Source: Halopseudomonas bauzanensis (GTDB lineage: Bacteria; Pseudomonadota; Gammaproteobacteria; Pseudomonadales; Pseudomonadaceae). Taken from it: a stretch of DNA of 64,000 nucleotides. Location of the stretch: contig NZ_FOUA01000005.1 in NCBI RefSeq assembly GCF_900114735.1, positions 238,966 through 302,965 on the forward strand, written 5' to 3'. Positions 28,845-37,802 of the stretch are shown here, one piece after another (within the stretch, counting starts at the first letter, position 1; every line of letters begins with the position of its first letter). Under the pieces are notes generated by a model that saw nothing but the letters and a program-made list of their open reading frames with translations, did not search any database and was not told the DNA's origin. Position numbers and translations under genes: made by a program.

Positions 28845-31567
28845 CAGACAGCCCTCCCGATCAGATTGCGCAACATATGCATGACCGAACCGAATACCGT
28901 CAGAAAAACCCCCAGATCGAATAACAAGGGCGTTCCCAGTTTCACACCGAAAGGTGCAACCCAGAGCCCAGTCATGAAAGAAAGCTCGGCAGCCAGACCA
29001 AATAGCCCTGCACCGACGGCGCAAGCCAACCCCAGACCAATAATGGTCGGCGGTGCAATGCGCGCCAGTCCGCGTTGAATGCCTCGCCCGAACGTTACTA
29101 TCAGCAGCGTAAAGCCGGTCGCAGCGACCAGCCCGCCGATAAACCCGCCCCCCGGCAGGTTATGTCCTCGCCAGAGAATGGCCAGCGACACCAGAAACAG
29201 AATGGCTGCCAGCGGGCGCATACCCTGGCGCAACATGAGGGAGCTGAATTCGGGCAAGCCACGGGGCTTGGCTGTGGGTGGTTGTCCGACACCAAGCAGC
29301 GTCGATGCCGCCAGCGCAGCGATGGCTACCACCAGGATCTCGCCGAGCGTATCGACAGCCCGGAAATCAACCAGGATGACATTCACCACATTACTGCCGT
29401 ACCCACTCGGCAGGCTGTTGACCAGGAACCAGTCGGCCAGATCACCCGGCAATGGCTGACTGACTGCGGTCATGATCAGCAAGGTCACTGCCAGTCCGAA
29501 AACCACCGCCACGGCGGCATGCCAGATATTCGCACCGGCGCCACTCCCGCCACTGGCCGGCACTACCGGCATACGCCGCAGCACCATGGCGAGAAAGACC
29601 ACGGTCAGGGTCTCGACCATCAGTTGCGTCAGTGCCACATCCGGCGCGTTGATCGAAACGAAGAACAACGCCAGGCCCAGGCCACTTGCCCCAAGCGATG
29701 CCACCAACGCCAGGCGCCCAGCCATGAAAGCCGCCCCCGCGGCGCCTCCCAGCGCCAGCAAACAGCCAATCACGCCCGGCAGGCTGACCTCCGATAATGC
29801 GTGGCCATCGAAGGGTGTCGTTTTCATCATGAGCATGCCGAACAACACGCAGATACTCACCACCAATGTCATCAGCGCCATATGCAAACGCAACGACCCG
29901 TGCTGGAACAAAGCGGCCACGGCACCGGCAAAGCGGAACAGTCGCTTGAGCAGTTTGTCCCAGAGCAGGTCCCCGCTGAATGTCCATATGCTTCCCAGCC
30001 GGTTTGCCAGGGCGCGAACGGCATCGGCCTTGAAGTAGAACACCGTACCCAGACCCAGCGTCAGGGCGCTGGCGATGACCGCAGGGGTAATCCCACCCCA
30101 TAGATACAACCCCACATCCACTTCTTCGCTGGCGATGGCCTGCACCGCGGTGTTGACCAGCCAGATTTCCGGCCATTGATTGCCGGCACCCAGGCCGAAG
30201 CCGCCCACGGCCAGCAGCAGCGGGCCAATCCACATCAGAGGGCTGACCTCATGTGGGCTGTGGCTCAGCTTGCCGGGCGAGCCCAGAAAGGTCTTCAGGA
30301 AAATCAGGCCCGCAGCAGCCACCAGCAGCGCATTGGTGAGGATCATCACCACGGTAACCGTCCAGCCAATCGAACCCATTTCGATCAGGCCGGCGTACTT
30401 GAACTCCTTGGCGATGAAGCCGAAGAAAGGTGGCAGGCCGGCGTTGGAAAAGGCCGCCAGCCCGACAGCGATGCCGGTGAGCGGCATCAGCGTGAACAGG
30501 CCGCTCAAACGCCGGATATCCCGCGTACCGGTGGCATGATCGATGGCCCCCACCGCCATGAACAAAGCGCCCTTGTAGAAGGAGTGCGCTACCAGGTAGA
30601 GCACGAACGCCTGCAGGCCATAACTGGTATTGGTGCCGATAAGCATGGTCAGCTGGCCAAGTACGGTCACCGTGGTATAGGCCAGCATACGCTTGAGATC
30701 ATATTGGCGAATCGCCAGAACGGCGCCCAGCAATGCCGTTAATGCCCCGAGGGTAATCAGTACCGTGCTCCACCCCGTGCCTCCACCCAATGTGGGATTG
30801 AGCCGGGCGAGCAGATAGATACCCGCTTTGACCATGGTGGCGGAATGCAGATACGCAGAAACGGGCGTGGGCGCGTTCATGGCATTGGGCAGCCAGAGAT
30901 GAAAGGGGAATTGCGCCGACTTGGTAAAACAACCGATCAACACCAGCACCATGATCGCCGGGAACAGCGCATGTCCCTGCACCATCTCGGATTGCAGCTG
31001 GGAAAATTGCCAGGTATCCGTTGCAATCCCCAACAGCACCAGGCCCGCCAGCAGTGCCAGGCCACCGCCGCCGGTAATCAGCAGAGCCTGTAGCGCAGCG
31101 CGGCGCGATTCGGCCTTTTCATGGTTGAAGCTGATCAGCAGATAGCTGGCAATGCTGGTCGCCTCCCAGAACACGAACATGGCTATAAGGTCGTCAGCCA
31201 GCACCAGCCCGAGCATCGCCGTCATGAATATCAACAGGTAAGCGTAGAAACGGCCTAGTTGCCGATGGTCACGCAGATAGGCACCGGAATACATCACTAT
31301 CAGCGTGCCAATACCGGTAATCAGCAAAGCGAACAACAACGCCAGACCGTCCAGTCGCAAACCCAAAGTGATATTCAGCGCCGGGACCCAGGCCAGGCTT
31401 TCGAATAGCGCCCCGCCCCTTGAAATCTCCGGAACCTGCAGAGCGAACCAGATGAAGCTGGCCGCCGGAACCACCGCCAACAGCAGCCCCGCATGACGAT
31501 GCGCAAGGCGCCACACAAAAGGCGCACAGAGTCCATTGATGAAGATACCGAGCAAACTGATCAGCAT
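28844..31567 (-). CDS. mrpA: Na+/H+ antiporter subunit A with fused subunit B
   Basis: A 907-residue membrane protein: the N-terminal ~500 residues are the NuoL-like antiporter core (channel glutamate in IAMFVFWEATSIASYLLISF, lysine region in CFTKSAQFPFHLWLPNAMN), followed by the NuoJ-like DUF4040 segment (LTQLMVETLTVVFLAMVLRR) and a C-terminal MrpB domain (RGHNLPGGGFIGGLVAATGF, GVKLGTPLLFDLGVFLTVFG). Fusion of A and B is known from group 2 mrp operons such as pha in rhizobia and sha in P. aeruginosa. The complex exports Na+ (or K+, Li+) for protons and supports salt and alkali tolerance. It begins the six-gene operon mrpA(B)-C-D-E-F-G. Confidence 0.95.
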   Translation of the reverse strand: MLISLLGIFINGLCAPFVWRLAHRHAGLLLAVVPAASFIWFALQVPEISRGGALFESLAWVPALNITLGLRLDGLALLFALLITGIGTLIVMYSGAYLRDHRQLGRFYAYLLIFMTAMLGLVLADDLIAMFVFWEATSIASYLLISFNHEKAESRRAALQALLITGGGGLALLAGLVLLGIATDTWQFSQLQSEMVQGHALFPAIMVLVLIGCFTKSAQFPFHLWLPNAMNAPTPVSAYLHSATMVKAGIYLLARLNPTLGGGTGWSTVLITLGALTALLGAVLAIRQYDLKRMLAYTTVTVLGQLTMLIGTNTSYGLQAFVLYLVAHSFYKGALFMAVGAIDHATGTRDIRRLSGLFTLMPLTGIAVGLAAFSNAGLPPFFGFIAKEFKYAGLIEMGSIGWTVTVVMILTNALLVAAAGLIFLKTFLGSPGKLSHSPHEVSPLMWIGPLLLAVGGFGLGAGNQWPEIWLVNTAVQAIASEEVDVGLYLWGGITPAVIASALTLGLGTVFYFKADAVRALANRLGSIWTFSGDLLWDKLLKRLFRFAGAVAALFQHGSLRLHMALMTLVVSICVLFGMLMMKTTPFDGHALSEVSLPGVIGCLLALGGAAGAAFMAGRLALVASLGASGLGLALFFVSINAPDVALTQLMVETLTVVFLAMVLRRMPVVPASGGSGAGANIWHAAVAVVFGLAVTLLIMTAVSQPLPGDLADWFLVNSLPSGYGSNVVNVILVDFRAVDTLGEILVVAIAALAASTLLGVGQPPTAKPRGLPEFSSLMLRQGMRPLAAILFLVSLAILWRGHNLPGGGFIGGLVAATGFTLLIVTFGRGIQRGLARIAPPTIIGLGLACAVGAGLFGLAAELSFMTGLWVAPFGVKLGTPLLFDLGVFLTVFGSVMHMLRNLIGRAV

Positions 31568-31625
31568 GGTCAGTCAGGTCCCGATTGAATGAGGAAAGGC
31601 ATGGAAGTCACAGGGCTCCGTCAAG

Positions 31626-31640
31626 TTGTGATATTCACAA
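31626..31640. promoter_or_regulatory. palindrome upstream of mrpA, possible operator
   Basis: TTGTGATATTCACAA has perfect six-base arms around three central bases, about 60 bases upstream of the mrpA start. A second imperfect dyad, ACACG...CGTGT, lies at 31644-31660. A regulator binding here would suit control of the antiporter operon. The half-site resembles TGTGA/TCACA of CRP-like sites but the spacing is too short. Confidence 0.4.
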
Positions 31641-31792
31641 TTTACACGCTTGAGCCGTGTAGGAATATGTTGACAAGCCAAGCGGTTCCGCTACTCACGA
31701 ACGAACGCGCAAAGACTATAAATAAGCAGGAAGAAAAGCGTCCCTGTAGTAATTTGAATCAATTACCAGTGAAACCAGAGGTGCTGAAACGC

Positions 31793-31829
31793 AGCGGCCC
31801 GCCTCGAATTCTATCCGAGGCGGGCCGCT
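31793..31829 (-). terminator. hairpin terminator after efp
   Basis: Fourteen-base perfect arms (31793-31806 and 31816-31829) with a nine-base loop, 26 bases beyond the efp stop on the minus strand. The following minus-strand sequence has only a short T run (GCGTTTC). It separates efp from the mrp operon, which therefore needs its own promoter in 31568-31790. Confidence 0.8.
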
Positions 31830-31854
31830 CAAGGTCTGTTGCTGTGCGCCTATA

Positions 31855-32421
31855 TCAGGCGCGACCTACGTAGTCCGCAGTACGGGTATCAACCTTGAGC
31901 ACGTCGCCCACGTTGATGAACAGCGGTACCTTGACCACCGCGCCCGTGACCAGCTTGGCCGGCTTGGTGCCGCCGCCGGAGGTATCCCCACGCACACCCG
32001 GATCGGTCTCGACCACTTCCAGCTCGACGAAGTTCGGCGGAGTCACTGCGATCGGCGCCCCGTTGAACAGGGTGACCGTGTAGATGACCTGCTCTTTCAG
32101 CCAGTTGGAGGTATCACCCACGGCCTTCTCGTCGGCACCAAACTGTTCGAAGGAACCGTCAGTGGCCATGAAATGCCAGAATTCCCCGTCGGTGTACAGG
32201 TATTCCATATCGCGGTCCATCACGTCGGCGCCTTCCAGGGAATCACCTGACTTGAAGGTCCGCTCGTTGACCCGGCCGGTTTTCAGGTTGCGCACCTTGA
32301 CCCGGTTGAAGGCCTGTCCCTTGCCGGGTTTGACGTACTCGTTCTCGAGGATCGCACAAGGATCGCCGTCGAGCATGACTTTAAGACCCGGCTTGAATTC
32401 GTTGGTAGAATAGTTGGCCAT
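31855..32421 (-). CDS. efp: elongation factor P, lysine type
   Basis: A 188-residue tRNA-shaped protein that relieves ribosome stalling at polyproline. The N-terminal KOW-like domain ends in the loop [10 protein letters not shown] with Lys34 at the tip, the residue beta-lysylated by EpmA/EpmB in E. coli; the C-terminal OB domain ends [16 protein letters not shown]. The P. aeruginosa EF-P as I recall it has a different loop with Arg32, rhamnosylated by EarP; this protein is not of that type. The ATG at 32421 is used; the open frame to 32541 is a non-conserved extension into the efp/epmB spacer. Confidence 0.97.
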   Translation of the reverse strand: MANYSTNEFKPGLKVMLDGDPCAILENEYVKPGKGQAFNRVKVRNLKTGRVNERTFKSGDSLEGADVMDRDMEYLYTDGEFWHFMATDGSFEQFGADEKAVGDTSNWLKEQVIYTVTLFNGAPIAVTPPNFVELEVVETDPGVRGDTSGGGTKPAKLVTGAVVKVPLFINVGDVLKVDTRTADYVGRA

Positions 32422-32484
32422 AGATTTCCCACTTACAGTTTGAACGGATACATCCGAAATCGCGCCGACCGATGGTTGCTGCCT

Positions 32485-32502
32485 GACGTTGCTCGCAACG
32501 TC
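32485..32502. promoter_or_regulatory. perfect dyad in the efp/epmB divergent spacer
   Basis: GACGTTGC-TC-GCAACGTC, eight-base perfect arms with a two-base centre, sits in the 119 bases between the divergent starts of efp and epmB. It may be an operator controlling both or a hairpin in the efp leader. Confidence 0.35.
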
Positions 32503-32540
32503 CGACGGATGCCCTGTCACCCATGCGCGGAAAAACGCCA

Positions 32541-33566
32541 ATGATACATGGATCTTTAGCGCCTGTTGAGTCTGTCAACTGGCAAAGTCTGCTGGCCGGC
32601 AGCATTACCGACCCACGGATACTGCTGAGCCGCCTCGACCTGGACCCAGCCCTACTCGGGCCCGCTCGCGCCGCCAGTGCCGACTTTTCCCTGCGCGTAC
32701 CCGAGCCTTACTTAAGCCGTATGCAGCGCGGCAACCCCACCGACCCCCTGCTTCGTCAGGTATTGCCGGTCGGAGAAGAATTGCTGGAACATCCGGATTT
32801 CGTACTCGACCCGCTTGGGGAGCAACAGACCAACGCCCGCCCGGGCATTATCCACAAATACCACGGACGGCTGTTGCTGGTGGTCAGCGGTGGCTGTGCG
32901 GTCAACTGCCGCTACTGTTTCCGGCGGCACTTTCCCTATGAAGACAATAACCTGAGCACCGACGAGTGGCGTGAGGCGCTGGACTATATCCGCCAGGATG
33001 ACAGCATCGCTGAGGTCATCTACAGCGGCGGCGACCCCCTCGCGGCAAGTGACCGGCGCCTGGCCTGGCTGACGCGGGAAATCGCCGACATCGCCCATGT
33101 GCGTCGGCTGCGAGTACATACTCGGCTGCCGGTGGTCATTCCCCAACGGGTCACCAGCGAGCTGATCGACGCGCTGTGCGGCACCCGGCTACCGGTCAGC
33201 ATGGTGCTGCATTGCAATCATGCCAATGAGCTGGACAGTCAGTTGGGCAGCGCCATCCAGACCTTGCGCCAGGCGGGAGTCATGCTGCTCAACCAGGCCG
33301 TGTTGCTGCGCGGCGTCAATGACAATATCGAGGCGCAGGTCGCGCTCAGCGAAGCGCTAGGCGATAATGGCGTTTTGCCTTACTATCTTCATGTGTTGGA
33401 TCATGTGAAGGGAGCGCAGCATTTTCATGTGGACGATGATACCGCCAGACGACTGTCCGGGGAGCTGTTGGCAAGGTTGCCGGGCTTCCTGGTACCACGC
33501 CTGGTAAGAGAGGTCGCAGGGGCAACCAGCAAGACGCCATTGCCGCCCACATTGATCAGTCAGTAG
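32541..33566 (+). CDS. epmB: EF-P beta-lysylation protein EpmB (lysine 2,3-aminomutase)
   Basis: A 341-residue radical SAM enzyme that converts (S)-alpha-lysine to (R)-beta-lysine for EF-P. The [4Fe-4S] motif CAVNCRYC uses C119, C123 and C126; YSGGDPL binds SAM, and [17 protein letters not shown] is the PLP-site lysine region of aminomutases. ATG 32541 gives an N-terminus matching E. coli EpmB in length; an ATG at 32523 is also in frame. Divergent from efp, as in many gammaproteobacteria. Confidence 0.95.
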   Translation: MIHGSLAPVESVNWQSLLAGSITDPRILLSRLDLDPALLGPARAASADFSLRVPEPYLSRMQRGNPTDPLLRQVLPVGEELLEHPDFVLDPLGEQQTNARPGIIHKYHGRLLLVVSGGCAVNCRYCFRRHFPYEDNNLSTDEWREALDYIRQDDSIAEVIYSGGDPLAASDRRLAWLTREIADIAHVRRLRVHTRLPVVIPQRVTSELIDALCGTRLPVSMVLHCNHANELDSQLGSAIQTLRQAGVMLLNQAVLLRGVNDNIEAQVALSEALGDNGVLPYYLHVLDHVKGAQHFHVDDDTARRLSGELLARLPGFLVPRLVREVAGATSKTPLPPTLISQ

Positions 33567-33715
33567 CAGACCGCTTTCCCCGTACCCCTTCGCTTGGGTT
33601 GGGGCCAGCTGCTACATTGTGATCAAAACATCATCAAGGTGTGACGCATGTATGGGACTCCAGATTGATTCGTTCTCGATTTAGCCTGAAAGGGCTGCAA
33701 CGGAAGAAAAATGTT

Positions 33716-35494
33716 ATGGATAACACGGCGCACACCCTGAATCTGCGGGTGCCACAGCAGACTCTCACGTCCCTGTCTTTTGCCGACGGCAGCGAAAAGG
33801 GCATTATCGACTGGCTTGCCAATCTGCCCAAGGCCAACATCGGCGAGACCGCACGCCAGCTCTACCAGGGGCTGATCGAACTCAACCAGTTGCAAGTCGC
33901 CCCCGACAAGCGCCTGGCCATGCTGGAGCAGATCCGCCCCAGCGTGCATTACGTCTGCTCCGCCCTGGCACGCTATTATCTGGGCCAGTCGATCGTTCTC
34001 GAAGACCGCCCGCGCAAGGTGGCCAACCTCTCCCAGTCGCTGCAGAATCACCTGGCCAACGGCTACAAGATTGTGGTGGGCCAGGAGGCCGGCATGAAGA
34101 ACCGCGATCGCGAAGAGCTCATGTCACTGGCCATCCAGCGCGCCATTCGCTCCTTGAGCGGCCCATTGCTGCGCGCCTATCAACTGTATTGCCCGGTGGC
34201 CGATGGTATCTGGCTGGAAATTCACCAACTGTACCTGCTCGCCCGCAAACGCGATCTGCATCAGGCACCGGTCAGCGATCCGGAAAGTCTCGATGGCAAG
34301 CACCTCAGTATCGAGCGAACCTATCTGACAGTACTGCTCATGGGCTCCGCCCGGCCCAATCAAATCCGCCAGAGCGCCATGGCCAAACTGTTTGCCCAGC
34401 TGGAAGACTGGAGCAGCCTGGTCAGATTGACCGAAGCAGAGTCCACCGATGCACTGTTCATCATCAATCCGGACATGGACTGCCCGCCCCGCTACCGCTC
34501 GCTGGTGCTGGACGAGGATCTCACTGGCAGCCTGGGCCTTGATACCCGACAGCTGGTCGACACCATCAAGCAATATCTGCTCGACAACGAACCGGCCCGC
34601 AACCGCTTGCGGGTGCCCGAAGGCCTGGGCGTGGAGCTATTGCAGCACGTCAGCCAGTCCTGGGGCGATCTCGCCGAACGGACCTTCAACCGCATGCCGG
34701 GCCGCGGTGAGCTGCGCGTCACCATCGGCATGAGCGCCACCCATTTCCAGATCGCCGGCAAGAGCTTCTCGCAGTTCATGAATGCCGAGGACAGCAACCC
34801 CTTCTCCGACAGCAGCCGCCGTGCCGCCCAGGAAGGCTGGAGTAACGCCTTCGATGGCGACAAGGACATCGAGTGGGCGCCGGATGTGGAAAAGATCAAC
34901 TATCACAGTCCGAACGAGCCCAGCGAGGAAGAGAACGTTGAACATTACCCGGTCCACAACCTGCGTATCGTCAACCACAGCCCCGGCGGCTTCTGCCTGA
35001 CCTGGCCACGTGAGGTACCCAAACAGTTGCAGGCCGGCGAATTACTGGGTGTGCAGGAGCAGAGCGACCAGAGCTGGAGTCTCGCGGTGGTCCGCTGGAT
35101 TCGTCAGGTACGCGGCGGCGGTACCCAGATGGGCATCGAGCTCATCGCTCCACACTGCACCCCTTGCGCCATCAAACTGCTGCGCAAGACCGAGCAGCCG
35201 AGCCGCTATCTGCGCGCTCTGCTGCTGCCGGAAGTCACTGCCATCGATCGTCCGCCGACGCTGCTCACCCCGCGCCTGCCCTTTCAGGTCAATAACAAGG
35301 TGATGCTGTGCCTTGGCGGCCAGGAGTTGCGCGCGCAATTGGCCGACCGGGTGATGGCCACCGGCAGCTTCAGTCAATTCGAACATCATATATTGGGCCA
35401 GGCAGAGAAAACCGTCGGCAAAAGCGAGACCGATAGCACAAGTTTCAGTATAGCCACCGAGGATGACTTTGACTCCCTGTGGAAGTCTCTGTAA
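33716..35494 (+). CDS. PilZ-like domain protein upstream of fimX
   Basis: A 592-residue cytoplasmic protein, at the position of the uncharacterised gene that precedes fimX in P. aeruginosa. The first ~420 residues look helical, without a recognised domain. Around residues 420-490 the stretch NLRIVNHSPGGFCLTWP ... GGGTQMGIELIAP fits the second half of a PilZ fold (N-x-S-x-x-G and a late MGIEL strand), but the RxxxR motif that normally contacts c-di-GMP is not visible just before it. The ATG at 33716 (after GGAAG) is preferred to 33641. It lies 52 bases upstream of the FimX-type gene and is probably co-transcribed with it; a link to type IV pilus control is an inference from context. Confidence 0.65.
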   Translation: MDNTAHTLNLRVPQQTLTSLSFADGSEKGIIDWLANLPKANIGETARQLYQGLIELNQLQVAPDKRLAMLEQIRPSVHYVCSALARYYLGQSIVLEDRPRKVANLSQSLQNHLANGYKIVVGQEAGMKNRDREELMSLAIQRAIRSLSGPLLRAYQLYCPVADGIWLEIHQLYLLARKRDLHQAPVSDPESLDGKHLSIERTYLTVLLMGSARPNQIRQSAMAKLFAQLEDWSSLVRLTEAESTDALFIINPDMDCPPRYRSLVLDEDLTGSLGLDTRQLVDTIKQYLLDNEPARNRLRVPEGLGVELLQHVSQSWGDLAERTFNRMPGRGELRVTIGMSATHFQIAGKSFSQFMNAEDSNPFSDSSRRAAQEGWSNAFDGDKDIEWAPDVEKINYHSPNEPSEEENVEHYPVHNLRIVNHSPGGFCLTWPREVPKQLQAGELLGVQEQSDQSWSLAVVRWIRQVRGGGTQMGIELIAPHCTPCAIKLLRKTEQPSRYLRALLLPEVTAIDRPPTLLTPRLPFQVNNKVMLCLGGQELRAQLADRVMATGSFSQFEHHILGQAEKTVGKSETDSTSFSIATEDDFDSLWKSL

Positions 35495-35546
35495 ATTCAG
35501 CCACTTGGATCTCAGGGACGCGGCCGTTTGGACGTGATGGACTAGC

Positions 35547-37802
35547 ATGGGCATCGACGCACACGCCATAAGAGTATTGATTCTGGACGACTCGCAAAAC
35601 CATGCGGAGCGTCTGGTAAGCCTTCTGCGCAACGCGGGGCATGCTACCCGTGCCCATCGGATCACCTCTCGCGAAGATCTGCAGGAATCCCTGCAGCAGA
35701 CCTGGGATCTGTGCCTGGCCTGCCCTGAAACCAGTTACATGACGGCGCAGGAAGCCTGCCAGATTATCAGCCAGGCCCATGATGTGCCCTTCATCCTGCT
35801 GACCGACCAGGTTGATGTCGATACCCGTACCGAGGCCATGCGCTGCGGCATGCAGGATACCGTACTGGTCAGCGCCGACAGCCTGATCGTCCTCGTCGTC
35901 AAACGCGAGCTGACCAACCTCACGGCCCGTCGCCAGCGGCGCATTGCCGAACAGTCCCTGCGCGAAACAGAAAAGCGCTGTCAGCTACTGCTGGACAGCT
36001 CGGTGGACGCCATCGCCTATGTGCTGGATGGCATGCACATTTACGCCAACCGTTCCTACAGCCGGCTGTTTGGCTACGATGATGCGGACGATCTGGCCGC
36101 CGAACCCATGGTTGGCCTGATCGCCGCCAAGGACCAGCACGCTTTCAAGGACTTTCTCCGCCATTACGCCACCCGCGGCGACCAGAGTGAACTGCGCTGC
36201 ACCGCGCGGGACAGCGAGGGGAAAGAGTTCCCCATAATGCTCAGCTTTTCGCCGGCGAACTACGACGGCGAGCCCTGCACCCAAGTAGTCATTCGTGCCG
36301 AAACAGCCAGCGCCGAGTTCGAAGAAAAGCTCAAGGCCATGGCCAGCCATGATCTGGTAACCGGACTGTTCAACCGGTCCTGGTTTCAGGAACAGCTGGA
36401 CCACATCAGCGAGCAGGCCGTCCATAACAGCCAGCCCAGTACCCTCGCATATCTGAGCATCGACAACTTCAACGTACTGCAGAGCGACATCGGTATCGGC
36501 GGCTCGGATCTGATCCTGGCCGACCTGGCGCAGATCCTGCGGCGGTTCTTTCCCGAAAACACCCTGCTGGCCCGCTTCAGTGACGACGCCTGCAGCGTGC
36601 TGATCGAGGGCAAGGAACCGGAAGCGATCACCGCTCAGCTCGGAGAATTGCTGAAGCTGGTCGAAGGCAACCTGTTCGAGGCCAATGGCCGCACCATCCA
36701 GATCACCGTCAGCATCGGCGTCTCCTGCATCAGCGAGACTCACCCGGAGCCGACGCTGGCCATCGAGCGGGCCCATCGCCTCGCCGAGCAGATCAGCCAG
36801 GCCGGTGGCAATACTATCAAGGTATTCAACCCGCTCGAAGAGCTGGCGCAGCAGGCCAACCGGGGCAATATCATCGCCCTGATCCGCCACACCTTGGAAA
36901 CCGACGGGTTCAGCCTGCAGTTCCAGCCAGTGATCAGCCTGCGCGGGGACAGCGCCGAGCATTACGAAACCATTCTCCGACTGTTCAACAGTCAGGGCGA
37001 GGAAATCCCCAGCGCGGAATTCTATACTGCGGCTCTGGAATCAGGTCTGGCCATGGACATTGATCGCTGGCTGCTCGCCAAGGCCGTCAAGCTGCTCGCC
37101 CAGCACCGCAGCAAAGGCGCGGATACCCGGCTGGTGCTGAGCCTGAGCAATGCCAGCCTACAGGACCCGGAAATTGTGCAGTGGATCTCCACGCTGCTGA
37201 AGGAAAGCCGGTTGTCAGCCGAGGCACTGGTATTCCAGTTCAACGACGCCGAAGCCAACCATTACCTGAAGCACGCCAAGGTACTGGCCGAAGCGCTGCA
37301 CTCCATCCACGCGCGGATCGCGCTCAGCCATTTCGGCGGCGCGCTCAACCCCTACGCGATACTCAAGCATCTGCCGGTCGATTACGTGAAGATCGACGAC
37401 GCTTTCAGTCGGGACCTGTCCACACCCGCAGCAGTGGAGCAGCTCAAGGAGATGGTCACGACATTACATGGCCAAGGCAAACTGACCATCGTCTCCAATG
37501 TCAGCAGCGCCACCATGATGCCAACGCTATGGCAGGCTGAGGTCAATTACATCCAGGGCGATTATCTGCAACCACCCGCTGACAGCATGAACTTCAATTT
37601 CTCGGGGGAGGGAGCTGCCCGGCACACTAAACTGCCCTCAAGAAGCAGCCTGGAAGACTGGCCCGAACCGTGGAATCTTCCACAGAAAGCCAGTTTTCCA
37701 GATATCCCGCGGGCTTCTTGCAGCGTCAGAACCCTTCCCGATCCCGGAAGCCCAGCAGATAGAGAATGCCATCCAGGCCCAGAGTGGAGATCGCCTGTTT
37801 AG
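35547..37802 (+). CDS. fimX: FimX-type degenerate GGDEF/EAL c-di-GMP receptor, extended C-terminus
   Basis: A 751-residue protein with pseudo-receiver (about 9-125), PAS (about 145-255), GGDEF (about 275-425) and EAL (about 450-686) domains. All output sites are degenerate: the receiver phospho-aspartate is Cys in DLCLACPE, the GGDEF signature is FSDDA, and EAL is ETI in HYETILRLF. This is the pattern of P. aeruginosa FimX (691 residues), which binds c-di-GMP in its inactive EAL domain and promotes type IV pilus assembly and twitching. The last ~65 residues after MNFNFS have no family counterpart known to me, run through an intergenic hairpin and overlap the convergent serB by 77 bases; see the findings. 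Confidence 0.88.
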   Translation: MGIDAHAIRVLILDDSQNHAERLVSLLRNAGHATRAHRITSREDLQESLQQTWDLCLACPETSYMTAQEACQIISQAHDVPFILLTDQVDVDTRTEAMRCGMQDTVLVSADSLIVLVVKRELTNLTARRQRRIAEQSLRETEKRCQLLLDSSVDAIAYVLDGMHIYANRSYSRLFGYDDADDLAAEPMVGLIAAKDQHAFKDFLRHYATRGDQSELRCTARDSEGKEFPIMLSFSPANYDGEPCTQVVIRAETASAEFEEKLKAMASHDLVTGLFNRSWFQEQLDHISEQAVHNSQPSTLAYLSIDNFNVLQSDIGIGGSDLILADLAQILRRFFPENTLLARFSDDACSVLIEGKEPEAITAQLGELLKLVEGNLFEANGRTIQITVSIGVSCISETHPEPTLAIERAHRLAEQISQAGGNTIKVFNPLEELAQQANRGNIIALIRHTLETDGFSLQFQPVISLRGDSAEHYETILRLFNSQGEEIPSAEFYTAALESGLAMDIDRWLLAKAVKLLAQHRSKGADTRLVLSLSNASLQDPEIVQWISTLLKESRLSAEALVFQFNDAEANHYLKHAKVLAEALHSIHARIALSHFGGALNPYAILKHLPVDYVKIDDAFSRDLSTPAAVEQLKEMVTTLHGQGKLTIVSNVSSATMMPTLWQAEVNYIQGDYLQPPADSMNFNFSGEGAARHTKLPSRSSLEDWPEPWNLPQKASFPDIPRASCSVRTLPDPGSPADRECHPGPEWRSPV
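37650..37701. terminator. hairpin region between fimX and serB
   Basis: CTGGAAGACTGG (37650-37661) pairs with CCAGTTTTCCAG (37690-37701) with one G-T position, and the loop contains a perfect inner hairpin GTGGAA-TC-TTCCAC (37670-37683). It probably ends both convergent transcripts, yet it is read through as codons in the present fimX frame. Confidence 0.55.

Noticed and set aside
29075..30742. Plus-strand frames opposite mrpA
   Set aside because: Antisense shadows rich in Gln/His/Arg; mrpA is a clear full-length gene.
32422..32541. 40-residue N-terminal extension of EF-P
   Set aside because: EF-P begins at the conserved [10 protein letters not shown]; the extension covers the efp/epmB promoter region.
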